From assembly GCA_963757135.1 (NCBI GenBank), contig CAVWQE010000008.1, positions 434,001-498,000 on the forward strand: a stretch of DNA of 64,000 nucleotides, written 5' to 3'. A model generated the notes under the pieces. That model saw nothing but the letters and a program-made list of their open reading frames with translations, ran no database searches and was not told the origin of the DNA. Positions 1 through 7,689 of this stretch are shown in pieces; position 1 is the first letter of the stretch, and each line of letters starts with the position of its first letter. This stretch comes from Gp1-AA145 sp963757135. GTDB taxonomy: Bacteria > Acidobacteriota > Terriglobia > Terriglobales > Acidobacteriaceae. The translations under genes and the position numbers were made by a program.

Positions 1-472
1 GAACATCCACTGCGCCATCTACCACGTGATTGTTGGTGATGATGTAGCCATCAGGCGAGATGATTACGCCGCTGCCCAGCCCGTGTTCGATCTGCGGCCG
101 CGAGGGCTGCCCGAAAAAGCGAAACGGCCCAAAGTTGCCGAAGGGATTGTTGTCCGGCCCGAATTGCTGTGAAGCGGGGCCACCCTGGTCGTTGTCGTCC
201 TGGCTATTGACCTTTGTTTTCGAGGTTACCGTAATGTTGACCACGGCGGGGGTGACCTTCGCCGCTACTGTCTCCATCGCACGATCGAGCGACAGCAAGG
301 TGCTCACGCTGTTATCGTCGAGCGGCGCCGGAGCGACTTCTGCGACCGCTGCCGCAGACGTGGGCTTAGCGAGTTCATAGACGCCCACCGAAGCTGCCAT
401 GGCCACGGCGAGAAACGGTACCAGCACCCCTCTCTTTAGTCCTATTTTCAGAATCTGTTTCCATCTGCTCAT
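1..472 (-). CDS. HtrA/DegP-like serine protease, N-terminal part
   Basis: The gene runs off the left edge, so only the first 157 residues are present. The N-terminus has a basic stretch and then a hydrophobic segment (roughly residues 13-35), a signal anchor for the periplasm. A linker follows, and then the start of the trypsin-like fold: residues around 70-80 read AAKVTPAVVNITV, and the last visible part is GSGVIISPDGYIITNNHVV, with the catalytic His of the Do/DegP family. The catalytic Asp and Ser and any PDZ domains lie outside the window. The ATG follows an AAGGAGAGG ribosome site. The family degrades or refolds damaged envelope proteins. The gene is downstream of the blaI-blaR1 pair on the same strand and has a matching palindrome 16 bases before its start, so control by that BlaI is likely (inference). 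Confidence 0.9.
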   Translation of the reverse strand, partial: MSRWKQILKIGLKRGVLVPFLAVAMAASVGVYELAKPTSAAAVAEVAPAPLDDNSVSTLLSLDRAMETVAAKVTPAVVNITVTSKTKVNSQDDNDQGGPASQQFGPDNNPFGNFGPFRFFGQPSRPQIEHGLGSGVIISPDGYIITNNHVVDGAVDV

Positions 473-487
473 TTTCCTCTCCTTGTA

Positions 488-505
488 CAACTAAAGAATT
501 AGTTG
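488..505. promoter_or_regulatory. Putative BlaI operator before htrA
   Basis: A perfect palindrome with arms CAACTAA and TTAGTTG around a 4-base spacer (AGAA). Arms and spacing are identical to the palindrome before blaI at 2313-2330. It lies between the end of blaR1 and the htrA ribosome site, where a bound repressor would block transcription. The ACTA/TAGT core resembles known BlaI/MecI-type operators. Confidence 0.7.
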
Positions 506-527
506 ATATTTGCAAAAAAATTTCTGT

Positions 528-1856
528 TTATGTCGAGTTGGGGAGTGTCCCGTTGCCCGCCTGCGCTTGCGACGGGACGTGCACTCTCCACACGGTCGTT
601 GTCACTCTTATTTCACCCATGCCGTCGTATTCCCGAGTTTGAAAGACGAAATATACAAACTTCGGAGTCTGCCGTTGGGTGGCACTCGCATTTATCACGG
701 CAGGATGGTGTGGCCTTGTTGCGCGCGCCTCCAACGAAGTCGCTGAATATCCGGAAAGGTGTGGCTGCGGTCTGATCGTCCTTACGCGATTTTTAGAAAC
801 GGGTACATGCTGATCTGATTCCGAAGGCTTATTCACGGGGGCGACGCGCATGCTTGCGAGCGTCACCTTGGGTTGACGCCAGGGCGTAGTCTGCGCCACC
901 GCCATCGGTGCGGCTGTTGGGATATTGAATCCGACCAAACGCGGCGTGTGTTCTACGGCCACAAAACTTAATGTCGAAAGCGCTCCGAAAGCAACCAGTG
1001 CGGGCTTCCACGCGCTGCCCTTCTTGCGCGCTCGCCCATTCAGAATTCGCCCCACTCGCAACGTGGTCTGTTTCACCTTGCCGACTGCGGCCTGGGCCAA
1101 TGCCAGCCGACGCCGCAGAAGGCTCTTCTCAGCAACCGATATCAGGCACTCGGCGTAGCTGCGCGGATTCGGCGATTGGACGAGCACCATATCGTCGCAG
1201 GACATCTCGCGCTCGATCGCCAATCGGTTGTCGATCCACCATACTGCGGGATGAAAAAACAGCACGGCTCGGATGATTTTTTGCAACAGATTAGTCCAGT
1301 CGTCCCAGCGGTCAATGTGGGCGCGTTCGTGAAGAATTGCTGCCCGCAATTCCTCGGCGGACAGGTCAGTCAGCGCCCACTGGGGAAGAACAACAGCAGG
1401 GCGGAAGAAACCAAGCGCCATGGGAACGCGGATCCGGCTGGAAACATAAATTGTTGCCCGGCGGCTCCCGCGAAAATCTACTTCAAGCAATTTCTGATCG
1501 AGCCGCACAAAGCTTCGCCGGAGTGTTTGCAGCCGCGCCAGCCCCCAAGCGATCCTGGCGAGGTTGAACAAAGCAATCGCAGCCCAGGCTGCCACCAGGT
1601 AAGTCGCCCATTTTCCGGAAACAGTGATTGCCGCATGGGACTGGACTGAGTCGCCTCGCAGCGCTGTGCCGTACCAGAAAAGCAAAGCGACGATGGCCAG
1701 AAGGGAAGAGTACAAAACGGCAAAACGCGAAGCAGAACTGCCCCGCTGTAGGAATTTGAGCAGCAATGATGCCAAGGCTGCGACAGGGATGCCGATGACC
1801 AAGCAATTGACGGCCTGTCCGGCAGCAAATCGGGCGAACTCTGGAAATCCGATCAT
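528..1856 (-). CDS. BlaR1-type M56 family membrane metallopeptidase
   Basis: 442 residues. Several N-terminal membrane segments (about 15-35, 45-62 and 84-105) precede a cytoplasmic zinc-peptidase domain with HERAH at 176-180 and the downstream acidic motif EREMSCDD at about 214-222. Both are hallmarks of the M56/BlaR1 family. A last hydrophobic segment lies near residues 283-303. The remaining tail of about 135 residues is polar and shows no penicillin-binding sensor domain, so the signal is probably not a beta-lactam. In the family, the activated peptidase triggers loss of the BlaI repressor. The start overlaps the blaI stop by 4 bases (ATGA), so the two are translationally coupled. The downstream htrA suggests an envelope-stress response (inference). 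Confidence 0.87.
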   Translation of the reverse strand: MIGFPEFARFAAGQAVNCLVIGIPVAALASLLLKFLQRGSSASRFAVLYSSLLAIVALLFWYGTALRGDSVQSHAAITVSGKWATYLVAAWAAIALFNLARIAWGLARLQTLRRSFVRLDQKLLEVDFRGSRRATIYVSSRIRVPMALGFFRPAVVLPQWALTDLSAEELRAAILHERAHIDRWDDWTNLLQKIIRAVLFFHPAVWWIDNRLAIEREMSCDDMVLVQSPNPRSYAECLISVAEKSLLRRRLALAQAAVGKVKQTTLRVGRILNGRARKKGSAWKPALVAFGALSTLSFVAVEHTPRLVGFNIPTAAPMAVAQTTPWRQPKVTLASMRVAPVNKPSESDQHVPVSKNRVRTIRPQPHLSGYSATSLEARATRPHHPAVINASATQRQTPKFVYFVFQTREYDGMGEIRVTTTVWRVHVPSQAQAGNGTLPNST

Positions 1857-2269
1857 TTTCCGTCGCCTCTTTTTCCGTCGCCGCCTTGTATCTCAGCTCC
1901 CCGCTGCAACATCAGCCGTAAGCGCCCGATCTCTTCGGCGTCGAGTCCGCGGTCTTCGAGGATGTTCAGAACCAGTTCCTCATGAGAATCGCCAAAAAAG
2001 CGGTTAATTAAATGGCGTATTTCGGACTGCGAGGCCTGTCTGCGTCCCAGGAGCGCCTGGTAGACGTGCGCGCGGCCGTCCTTGACATGCTCGACATAGC
2101 CCTTTTTTTCCAGAATCCGGATGGTGGTCAGGACAGAGTTATAGGCCAAGGCCGGTCTGGCGGGTAACCAATCCAAGGCCTGCTGGACGGTGCAGGCGCC
2201 TTTCTCCCACAATACCTCCATGATGCGAAGTTCGGCTTCGGTCAGGGTTGGGGACTTTCTAGGGGGCAC
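1853..2269 (-). CDS. blaI: BlaI/MecI-family transcriptional repressor
   Basis: 138 residues with a GTG start and GGAG upstream. The N-terminal winged helix (TEAELRIMEVLWEKGACTVQQALDWLP, about residues 9-35, then YNSVLTTIRILEKKGYVEH) is typical of BlaI/MecI/CopY repressors. The C-terminal helices mediate dimerisation, and family members are inactivated by cleavage after BlaR1 activation. The length matches the family. Two identical palindromes, one before this gene and one before htrA, are its likely operators, which would make the circuit self-repressing. Confidence 0.92.
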   Translation of the reverse strand: MPPRKSPTLTEAELRIMEVLWEKGACTVQQALDWLPARPALAYNSVLTTIRILEKKGYVEHVKDGRAHVYQALLGRRQASQSEIRHLINRFFGDSHEELVLNILEDRGLDAEEIGRLRLMLQRGAEIQGGDGKRGDGK

Positions 2270-2312
2270 CAGTTCGCTCCAAATAAGATTGACGAGCTGA
2301 AAGATAAAACGT

Positions 2313-2330
2313 CAACTAATTATTTAGTTG
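2313..2330. promoter_or_regulatory. Putative BlaI operator before blaI-blaR1
   Basis: A perfect palindrome with arms CAACTAA and TTAGTTG around spacer TTAT, 43 bases before the blaI GTG. It matches the site at 488-505 in arms and spacing and differs only in the spacer. A TTGACG hexamer on the minus strand overlaps its proximal arm and could be the -35 element, though no good -10 follows it. This suggests autoregulation. Confidence 0.7.
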
Positions 2331-2392
2331 CGCTAGGGTAAAGGATTGGTTGCCAGGCGTGTCCCGACGAATGCTGCCTTCGCACAAGGGCT

Positions 2393-3589
2393 CTACAACG
2401 CCGCGATGATCGCCCACACTGCCAGCGAACTCATAACGCTGGTGAGATATCCGAACGAGGTGTAGTAGTACACCGCCCACATGATTTGAAGGCTGTCTTT
2501 CTTGGGCAGGTCGCGAAGCAAGCCGTTAATCTGCGGGTCTGAGCAGTTGCGTACTACTGCCCATTTGGGAACAGTTTTGCCCGCAGTCTTGCGCTCATCC
2601 ATTGCGAGACCGAGCGCCGCGTCTCCCATTTCCACAGCGCAGCCTTCCTGATCAAGATGGTTGGTAGAGGTGCCGTATTCGAAATAGTCGGTGGTCAGAA
2701 TGGGATGGAACTTGGGCATCTTCATCTTTCCGTTAACCACCTGCCCATCGAGCCAGATGTCAGGATTGTAATGGTGCAAAGGCTTGGGATATCCGCCTGC
2801 CGGTTTCGTGAAATTGACTGTCGGCGGCAGAAACTCAGCAGGTTCCTGGAGTCCGATCTTGAATCCTGACATCAGTTGCACAGCGTCGGCAAAGTGCGTG
2901 GTGGGAATCTGCCAGGCTGATTTGTAAGTCTGGTGGTTGAACGGTTCGTTCTTGAATTCATCTTGCAGGCGGAACTTTGCCGCGCGCGTGACCACCACGT
3001 CGCCCAGGTCCTGATCGGTAAAAACTCCACCTGCGGTTCCAGCCGTAATCAGAACGTCAGGCGTGGCTTCATCCGCAATCTGATTAAAGAGGTCTTTGAC
3101 GGGCAGAGTTGAGGTTCCCGGAGTCTGGGTGGAGCGAATGCCATCTTGATTGAGGTGCAGCTCCGACTTGAAGCACAACACCGTCTTCGTGCCGATCTTG
3201 GTCATGAAGTAGCTGCCCAGGCGTTTGGCTTTCTTTGCCGGCGCGCCGTTGCGAATCAGAGGATCGTAGTGAGCGAAGTTTTTACTGTAGGGATACCAGT
3301 GCTCCCGAGTGGTGCCGGGGGTTAGGACGTCAGCGAGGGCCTGGGCTTCGTCAACCGTCCAGGTGACCACGACGACGTCGGCGTGAGGCAATGCGTCGGT
3401 TGGAGCCGGTGCTGGACTGATCGCCGAAGGTTTTGGAACAAGACCAGCGGGAAAAGGAATTGGTGGCTTCGGCGCAGCCATGACCGGTATAGCCATGGCC
3501 GCAACCGCAGGTTGTGGTTGAACATCAACGTCTTCGCCAGCCGAGAGCAACGCCCGGGCAATTTGCTTTTGAAATGTATAGTCGGCCAT
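2393..3589 (-). CDS. Nucleoside phosphorylase-like (PNP/UDP fold) protein
   Basis: 398 residues. A short helical N-terminus (1-25) and a Pro/Ala-rich linker (about 25-68) precede a domain of about 320 residues with purine nucleoside phosphorylase/nucleosidase features: ADVVVVTW at about 71, ITAGTAGGV followed by LGDVVVTRAAKF in the middle, and late motifs GCAVEMGDAAL and VRNCSDP that match the conserved nucleobase/ribose-binding segments. There is no signal peptide. The C-terminal hydrophobic segment (about 372-398) resembles the terminal helix of large stand-alone members. The substrate cannot be named. The next gene upstream on the same strand is a metzincin protease, 59 bases away, and may share a transcript. 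Such domains also occur as effectors in conflict systems, but that role is unproven here. Confidence 0.75.
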   Translation of the reverse strand: MADYTFQKQIARALLSAGEDVDVQPQPAVAAMAIPVMAAPKPPIPFPAGLVPKPSAISPAPAPTDALPHADVVVVTWTVDEAQALADVLTPGTTREHWYPYSKNFAHYDPLIRNGAPAKKAKRLGSYFMTKIGTKTVLCFKSELHLNQDGIRSTQTPGTSTLPVKDLFNQIADEATPDVLITAGTAGGVFTDQDLGDVVVTRAAKFRLQDEFKNEPFNHQTYKSAWQIPTTHFADAVQLMSGFKIGLQEPAEFLPPTVNFTKPAGGYPKPLHHYNPDIWLDGQVVNGKMKMPKFHPILTTDYFEYGTSTNHLDQEGCAVEMGDAALGLAMDERKTAGKTVPKWAVVRNCSDPQINGLLRDLPKKDSLQIMWAVYYYTSFGYLTSVMSSLAVWAIIAAL

Positions 3590-3648
3590 GACGTCTCGTC
3601 TCCAGCGAAAAGAAGTTTGCGATCACCAGCAACTTGATCCAGATAACC

Positions 3649-4521
3649 TCAGGCGCTTTGTTTGACTGCTTTGCCCGAGTTATACATCTGCCCAATCATC
3701 GTTTTGTCCTCTTTGGACAACTGATAATTGAGCGGAGTGGCTTTGTGATCGGTGAAGAGTGAGGCGTCGAACTGGTACAGCATGATTGATTTGCGGTCGA
3801 ACCGGCTCGCGGAAATTCCCTCCGGCGAATATTTCTGGAGAATGTTCGAATCGATGTCGGCTTTGCTCCAGTTATTCGGCGGGCCGGAAAATTCAGCGTA
3901 AACCGCGCTTGTGTCCCAATTAAGGTGTTCATTGGGTTGTTGATGTTCGTGAATGCATCCCAAGGCATGCCCGAATTCATGGACCACCACGCGCTCGTAT
4001 TCTTTGTCGTCGGTATCGTCGCGCAGCCAGCCGAAGTTCATGGTGGGCGCGTTCTTGTGGAAGTAGCTGGTTACCAGACAATCTTGTCCAACTGCAGACC
4101 ACGAGCCGGGATCTGCTTCAAACGAGATACGCAGTTCAGCCGAAGCGTCGCTGCCAAATTCGATGTGGATGTCCGCATACTTTTCCCAAATCTTTGCATT
4201 CGCGATCACCTTGGCTTGTTGCGACTTGTCGCCGTCGAGAAACCTGCAGGTAAGTTGGTGTCCGGCCTCCCATCTTCTGTTATCGATGAGCGCCATGCGC
4301 GCGATCATGACCGGATGATTGGCGTGCAGCTCCCCAAGCTTAGAGATTGACTCAAGATGCTGATGAAGTGGCGCGTCAGGTGTAACAGTATTTTTGGTGG
4401 CGGCTTTCACCGCGGTTACGTAATGTGAAACGGCAGCCTCGTGCGCGGCCGCGCGTGGGTCAAGATTGTGGGGAATGACACGATCAAAACAAGTGTGATG
4501 CGAATGTGGTTCTTTGGACAT
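3649..4521 (-). CDS. Astacin/metzincin-type zinc metalloprotease
   Basis: 290 residues with a good GGAGGGA ribosome site. The zinc motif HEFGHALGCIHEH fits HExxHxxGxxH (extended HEH as in astacins), and a Met-turn SIMLYQF lies about 65 residues further on. No signal peptide or pro-domain is evident: the N-terminus is His-rich and polar (MSKEPHSHHTCFDR). Family members are normally secreted, so a leaderless version suggests cytoplasmic action or non-classical export. It lies directly upstream of the nucleoside phosphorylase-like gene on the same strand. The protease call is firm; substrate and role are unknown. Confidence 0.85.
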   Translation of the reverse strand: MSKEPHSHHTCFDRVIPHNLDPRAAAHEAAVSHYVTAVKAATKNTVTPDAPLHQHLESISKLGELHANHPVMIARMALIDNRRWEAGHQLTCRFLDGDKSQQAKVIANAKIWEKYADIHIEFGSDASAELRISFEADPGSWSAVGQDCLVTSYFHKNAPTMNFGWLRDDTDDKEYERVVVHEFGHALGCIHEHQQPNEHLNWDTSAVYAEFSGPPNNWSKADIDSNILQKYSPEGISASRFDRKSIMLYQFDASLFTDHKATPLNYQLSKEDKTMIGQMYNSGKAVKQSA

Positions 4522-4707
4522 AGTCCCTCCATAGGCGAGAACAGAGTTAGATTGTTTGGAAGGGGGTAGGCCGCAATTCTGTGCCTGGGGAGTTCACAAG
4601 TCAAGGAGAAAGTGGAGGGCACTTCAGTGGATGTTCGCAGCGGTGAAGAAAATACTGCAGGAATTCGTGGACCCTCTGGCGGCAGGATCGGGTTCGCGAG
4701 TCCTGAG

Positions 4708-4995
4708 TTATTTGATCAGCGAACTGGCGATCTCCTGCCACTCGTCTTCGAACGAACTTCGTGATGGAGGCGTCTTCGCGCGACCGTACCAATACGCCGC
4801 ATTCGAGGCATCGCCTTCTTTGCGGTGCAGGTAAGCATGCACCCAAGCGCCGGCTGGGCCTTCGTCCTGTTGCGCGGACTCGTGGGCTTTGGCCCAGTCG
4901 CCCTTGGCGTCCCACCACAATCCGGCAAGGGCCAGACTCAATCCGTCCGGCGGCTCGCATTGCGACAAGGATTCTCGAAACGACTTCATGTCCAT
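4708..4995 (-). CDS. Conserved hypothetical, TPR-like small protein
   Basis: About 95 residues from the ATG giving MDMKSFRESL. An in-frame GTG at 5070 would give 120 residues, but its extra N-terminus looks less conserved in character. Motifs LALAGLWWDAKGDWAKAHE, WVHAYLHRKEGD and NAAYWYGRAK look like paired helices of a degenerate tetratricopeptide unit. It is a conserved family of unknown function. It follows the Fpg/Nei gene on the same strand. Confidence 0.65.
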   Translation of the reverse strand: MDMKSFRESLSQCEPPDGLSLALAGLWWDAKGDWAKAHESAQQDEGPAGAWVHAYLHRKEGDASNAAYWYGRAKTPPSRSSFEDEWQEIASSLIK

Positions 4996-5075
4996 GACAA
5001 ATAGACTATCGCGCGACCGCGTATAGGAGAAGTGTTGCAGATTCAACGTCCCCGATTCTGGATTGGGCACATTGC

Positions 5076-5975
5076 TCAGCGCCGCTTGAGCGCCTCAAGT
5101 TCGTCCAGGGTACGTGGCCAATCGTCTCCCAGCAGCCTTGAAAGACTCCGGTCCGCCAGGACCTTGCCTCCCGTCTGGCACCGGGCGCAGTAGTTGGTTT
5201 CATTGTCGGCATAGCGGATGCGCTGGATGGGATCACCGCATCGAGGACAGGGCTGGCCGAAGCGGCCATGTACGGCCATGTCCTGGCGGAAGGCGGTCAC
5301 CTTTTCTGGAAACTTTGCCTTAGCTTCTTCCTGCAACTGGTCCATCCAGCGTTGCAGTGTGGAGCGGGTTGCGGTGAACAGCCGTTCCCATTCTTCGGGA
5401 GTGAGCTTCCGAGTGAGTGTGATAGGAGATAGCTGTGCCGTGTGCAGAATTTCGTCGGAATAGGCGTTCCCGATTCCGCTCAGAATTCGCGGATCAGTAA
5501 GAGCGCGCTTTAACGTGCGGTTTTCAGCGGTGAGCGCATTTTGAAACGCTGCCAGATCGCTGGCGAAAACATCGATACCCCCGGGGTCCATCTCTCGCAG
5601 ATTTGCTTCACCCTTGATGATGTGAAGGGAAGCGCGCCGCTTGGCGCCTGCCTCGGTTAGCACCAACGAGCCATTGGGAAAATCGAAAGCCGCAAGATAA
5701 TTCCGGCCACCGAGTTTCGCATTCTTCGCGCGCCAGTGCAGTCGCCCTGCAATCATGAGGTGAAGTACCAGCCACAAATCGTGCTCGACTCCAATCGCAA
5801 TGCGCTTGCCGATGCGGCGCAGTTCTCGCACCTTCCTGCCTTCGACTGCCGAGATCGGCGGATCGACGGTGCGCAGCAGAAAGGGGCTGGCCAGTCGAAT
5901 GTTCTCGATGGGTTCGCCGACGATACGCGGCTCTAGCGCAGTGATGTAGGCGGAGATGTCGGGGAGCTCTGGCAT
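5076..5975 (-). CDS. Fpg/Nei-family DNA glycosylase
   Basis: 299 residues from the ATG that gives MPELPD; the N-terminal Pro is the catalytic nucleophile of formamidopyrimidine/endonuclease VIII glycosylases, which excise oxidised bases and cut the strand. A central helix-two-turn-helix region (ALTDPRILSGIGNAYSDEILH) and a C-terminal zinc finger with CPRCGDPI and NYCARCQ complete the family architecture. An in-frame upstream extension to 6095 is rejected because Pro2 must be N-terminal. The gene is divergent from the toxin-antitoxin pair at 6083. Fpg and Nei subtypes cannot be told apart with certainty. Confidence 0.92.
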   Translation of the reverse strand: MPELPDISAYITALEPRIVGEPIENIRLASPFLLRTVDPPISAVEGRKVRELRRIGKRIAIGVEHDLWLVLHLMIAGRLHWRAKNAKLGGRNYLAAFDFPNGSLVLTEAGAKRRASLHIIKGEANLREMDPGGIDVFASDLAAFQNALTAENRTLKRALTDPRILSGIGNAYSDEILHTAQLSPITLTRKLTPEEWERLFTATRSTLQRWMDQLQEEAKAKFPEKVTAFRQDMAVHGRFGQPCPRCGDPIQRIRYADNETNYCARCQTGGKVLADRSLSRLLGDDWPRTLDELEALKRR

Positions 5976-6041
5976 GGAGTACAGATTGCATTGTTCGCGT
6001 GCGATGGGGCAAGCGGCTAAATTTTGAGGGTTGCATTTTCT

Positions 6042-6054
6042 ATGTATAATACAT
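6042..6054. promoter_or_regulatory. Antitoxin promoter with operator-like palindrome
   Basis: A perfect inverted repeat ATGTAT-A-ATACAT that contains a consensus -10 element TATAAT at 6045-6050. A TTTTGA-like -35 lies 17 bases upstream. The 8-base palindrome TACATGTA overlaps its right end (6050-6057). Placed 28 bases before the antitoxin start, this fits autoregulation of a toxin-antitoxin operon. The annotated-style ATG at 6053 lies inside this element and is not a start. Confidence 0.6.
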
Positions 6055-6082
6055 GTACTACATGGCATACATAGGAGGAGCT

Positions 6083-6496
6083 GTGAAGGGTGCACCGCAG
6101 TCCAATGCCGACTTTATCCGTGAACATGCTGTCGAAGAATATGTTGTGCCTGCACGCCAGCAGCGGGATAGAACTTTCTCCATTAATGTAGGCGAAATTC
6201 ACAGAGCGCTAGGATTAAACAATCTCGTGCCCTCGGTATGCTCGGCTTTAGGCTCGAGAAAATTTCTTATGGAAAACCAACTTCGTTTGATCTCCAAGAG
6301 TGGGCCGCCCTCCGGAAAGAGCACGACCGTCACGTACACTTACGAATTCATTGAGGCTGGCCCCGCTTCACCCAAAGAAGATCCTTGGGGGCGTCTGCGT
6401 GGCGCGTTGAAAGACGTCTTTGCAGAGTTGGGAGGCGGGGAGCAATATTTACGGGCTGAGCGGGAAAACTTCTACGGTTCAAGGCAGAGTAAATGA
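6083..6496 (+). CDS. Probable antitoxin partner of PIN toxin, unfamiliar family
   Basis: 137 residues from a GTG that follows AGGAGGAG at ideal spacing. The core, FSINVGEIHRALGLNNLVPSV then CSALGSRKF, looks like a conserved, possibly nucleic-acid-binding, domain; a GP-SGKSTTVTYTYEF strand region and an acidic/aromatic C-terminal tail follow. I do not recognise it as a classic RHH, AbrB or Phd antitoxin. The stop overlaps the toxin start by 4 bases (ATGA), the usual antitoxin-toxin coupling. The antitoxin role is inferred from position only. Confidence 0.6.
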   Translation: MKGAPQSNADFIREHAVEEYVVPARQQRDRTFSINVGEIHRALGLNNLVPSVCSALGSRKFLMENQLRLISKSGPPSGKSTTVTYTYEFIEAGPASPKEDPWGRLRGALKDVFAELGGGEQYLRAERENFYGSRQSK

Positions 6497-6918
6497 GCCG
6501 CGTCTATTGGGACACAATGCTCTTCATCTATTGGCTCGAAAACAACCCGCGGTTCGCGAAGCGGGTTGGCGCCATCCACACCCGTATGGAAGAACGGGGA
6601 GACCAATTGATCACCAGCGCCTTCACACTTGGAGAGGTGCTGGCGGGTCCTTATCGTACCGGTGCGATCAAGGTTGCCGACGAAGCTAAGCGCTCTCTAA
6701 GGAGCGCAGTTTCTGAGATCGTTCCTTTTACCATTGAGACCGCCGATCACTATGCGCGCATCCGCGGCAAATTTGGGGTTCCGCCGGCGGACGCGATCCA
6801 TCTCGCTTGTGCCGCGCAAGCTGGCACCGATCTTTTCTTGACCAATGACAAGAATCTGGTCGGCAAGGTGGTGCCTGGCATTCAATTCATTGCCTCGTTA
6901 GAATCCCAAATTTTATGA
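6493..6918 (+). CDS. PIN-domain ribonuclease toxin, VapC-like
   Basis: 141 residues, the usual VapC length. Acidic residues of the PIN active site are visible: D7 in VYWDTMLFIYWL, the E of TLGEVLAG at about 52, and D95 in PPADAIHLACA with D115 in LTNDKNL. PIN toxins cleave tRNA or rRNA in a metal-dependent way. It is coupled by ATGA overlap to the preceding gene and ends 16 bases before the pseudouridine synthase. Confidence 0.85.
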   Translation: MSRVYWDTMLFIYWLENNPRFAKRVGAIHTRMEERGDQLITSAFTLGEVLAGPYRTGAIKVADEAKRSLRSAVSEIVPFTIETADHYARIRGKFGVPPADAIHLACAAQAGTDLFLTNDKNLVGKVVPGIQFIASLESQIL

Positions 6919-6934
6919 ACCGCGGTACTGGTAA

Positions 6935-7687
6935 GTGAGAAAATTTCAGGGTAAAGGCAAGTCTTCAGGTTCGCACCATCGCCGGCCGCCGCGTTTTTCG
7001 CGGGAGCTCGCCATCCTGTACGAAGACGATGCAGTGGTGGCCGTGAATAAGCCTGCCGGGCTGCTGGCGGTGCCTGCTCCAGACTCCGACGCGCCGTCGG
7101 CGTTGTCTCTCCTGTTGCAGGACCTAAAGCCTCGCAGGCAGCGAGCTTTGGTGGTGCATCGCATCGATCGTTTCGCGTCCGGAGTTCTGTTATTCGCCAA
7201 GACCATGCGCGACCGGGACGCGCTGGTTCGACAATTTCTGGCGCACACCCCGGTTCGGCAGTATCTGGTCGTGGTGCGTGGACACCTTGCCGCGAAAGAG
7301 GGAACGCTGGTTCACTATTTTAGAAGGGAAGGGATGTATCAGAAGTTAAGCAAGGAAAGGGACCGCAAAGCCGCGCGGGCTGAACTCAGCTATTCCGTCG
7401 AACGTTCTCTGCGCGGGGCTTCGCTGGTGCGGGTTACCCTGGTGACGGGATTGCAGAACCAAATACGAGTGCAGTTTGCCGCGCTGGGCAACCCGGTCAT
7501 CGGAGATCGAAAGTACAGCCCCGACGAAGCCTCTGAACGGCGAATCGCCCGGGTTGCACTGCACGCTTTCAGCCTCCAGTTCGTTCACCCGCGCTCGGGA
7601 GAAACGGTCTCCCTGGAGTGCGAGCCACCTGCCGACTTTCGGTCACTTCTGCAAGCGCTATCGCTGCCGGAGCACGGCTCTCGCTAA
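6935..7687 (+). CDS. RluA-family RNA pseudouridine synthase
   Basis: 250 residues with a GTG start. After a basic N-terminus, LYEDDAVVAVNKPAG opens the catalytic domain. The catalytic Asp is in VVHRIDRFASGVLLFAKT at about residue 76, and LVTGLQNQIRVQFAALG with PVIGDRKY are the further RluA/RsuA family motifs. There is no S4 domain. It isomerises uridine in rRNA or tRNA; the target site is unknown. The following flavoprotein starts 2 bases after the stop, so the two are probably co-transcribed. Confidence 0.9.
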   Translation: MRKFQGKGKSSGSHHRRPPRFSRELAILYEDDAVVAVNKPAGLLAVPAPDSDAPSALSLLLQDLKPRRQRALVVHRIDRFASGVLLFAKTMRDRDALVRQFLAHTPVRQYLVVVRGHLAAKEGTLVHYFRREGMYQKLSKERDRKAARAELSYSVERSLRGASLVRVTLVTGLQNQIRVQFAALGNPVIGDRKYSPDEASERRIARVALHAFSLQFVHPRSGETVSLECEPPADFRSLLQALSLPEHGSR

Positions 7688-7689
7688 TC

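Noticed and set aside
6053..6082. ATG at 6053 as antitoxin start
   Set aside because: It lies within the -10 element and palindrome, whereas the GTG at 6083 has a perfectly placed AGGAGGAG.
5976..6095. N-terminal extension of the Fpg/Nei glycosylase
   Set aside because: The catalytic Pro must be residue 2 after Met removal, which is met only by the ATG at 5975.
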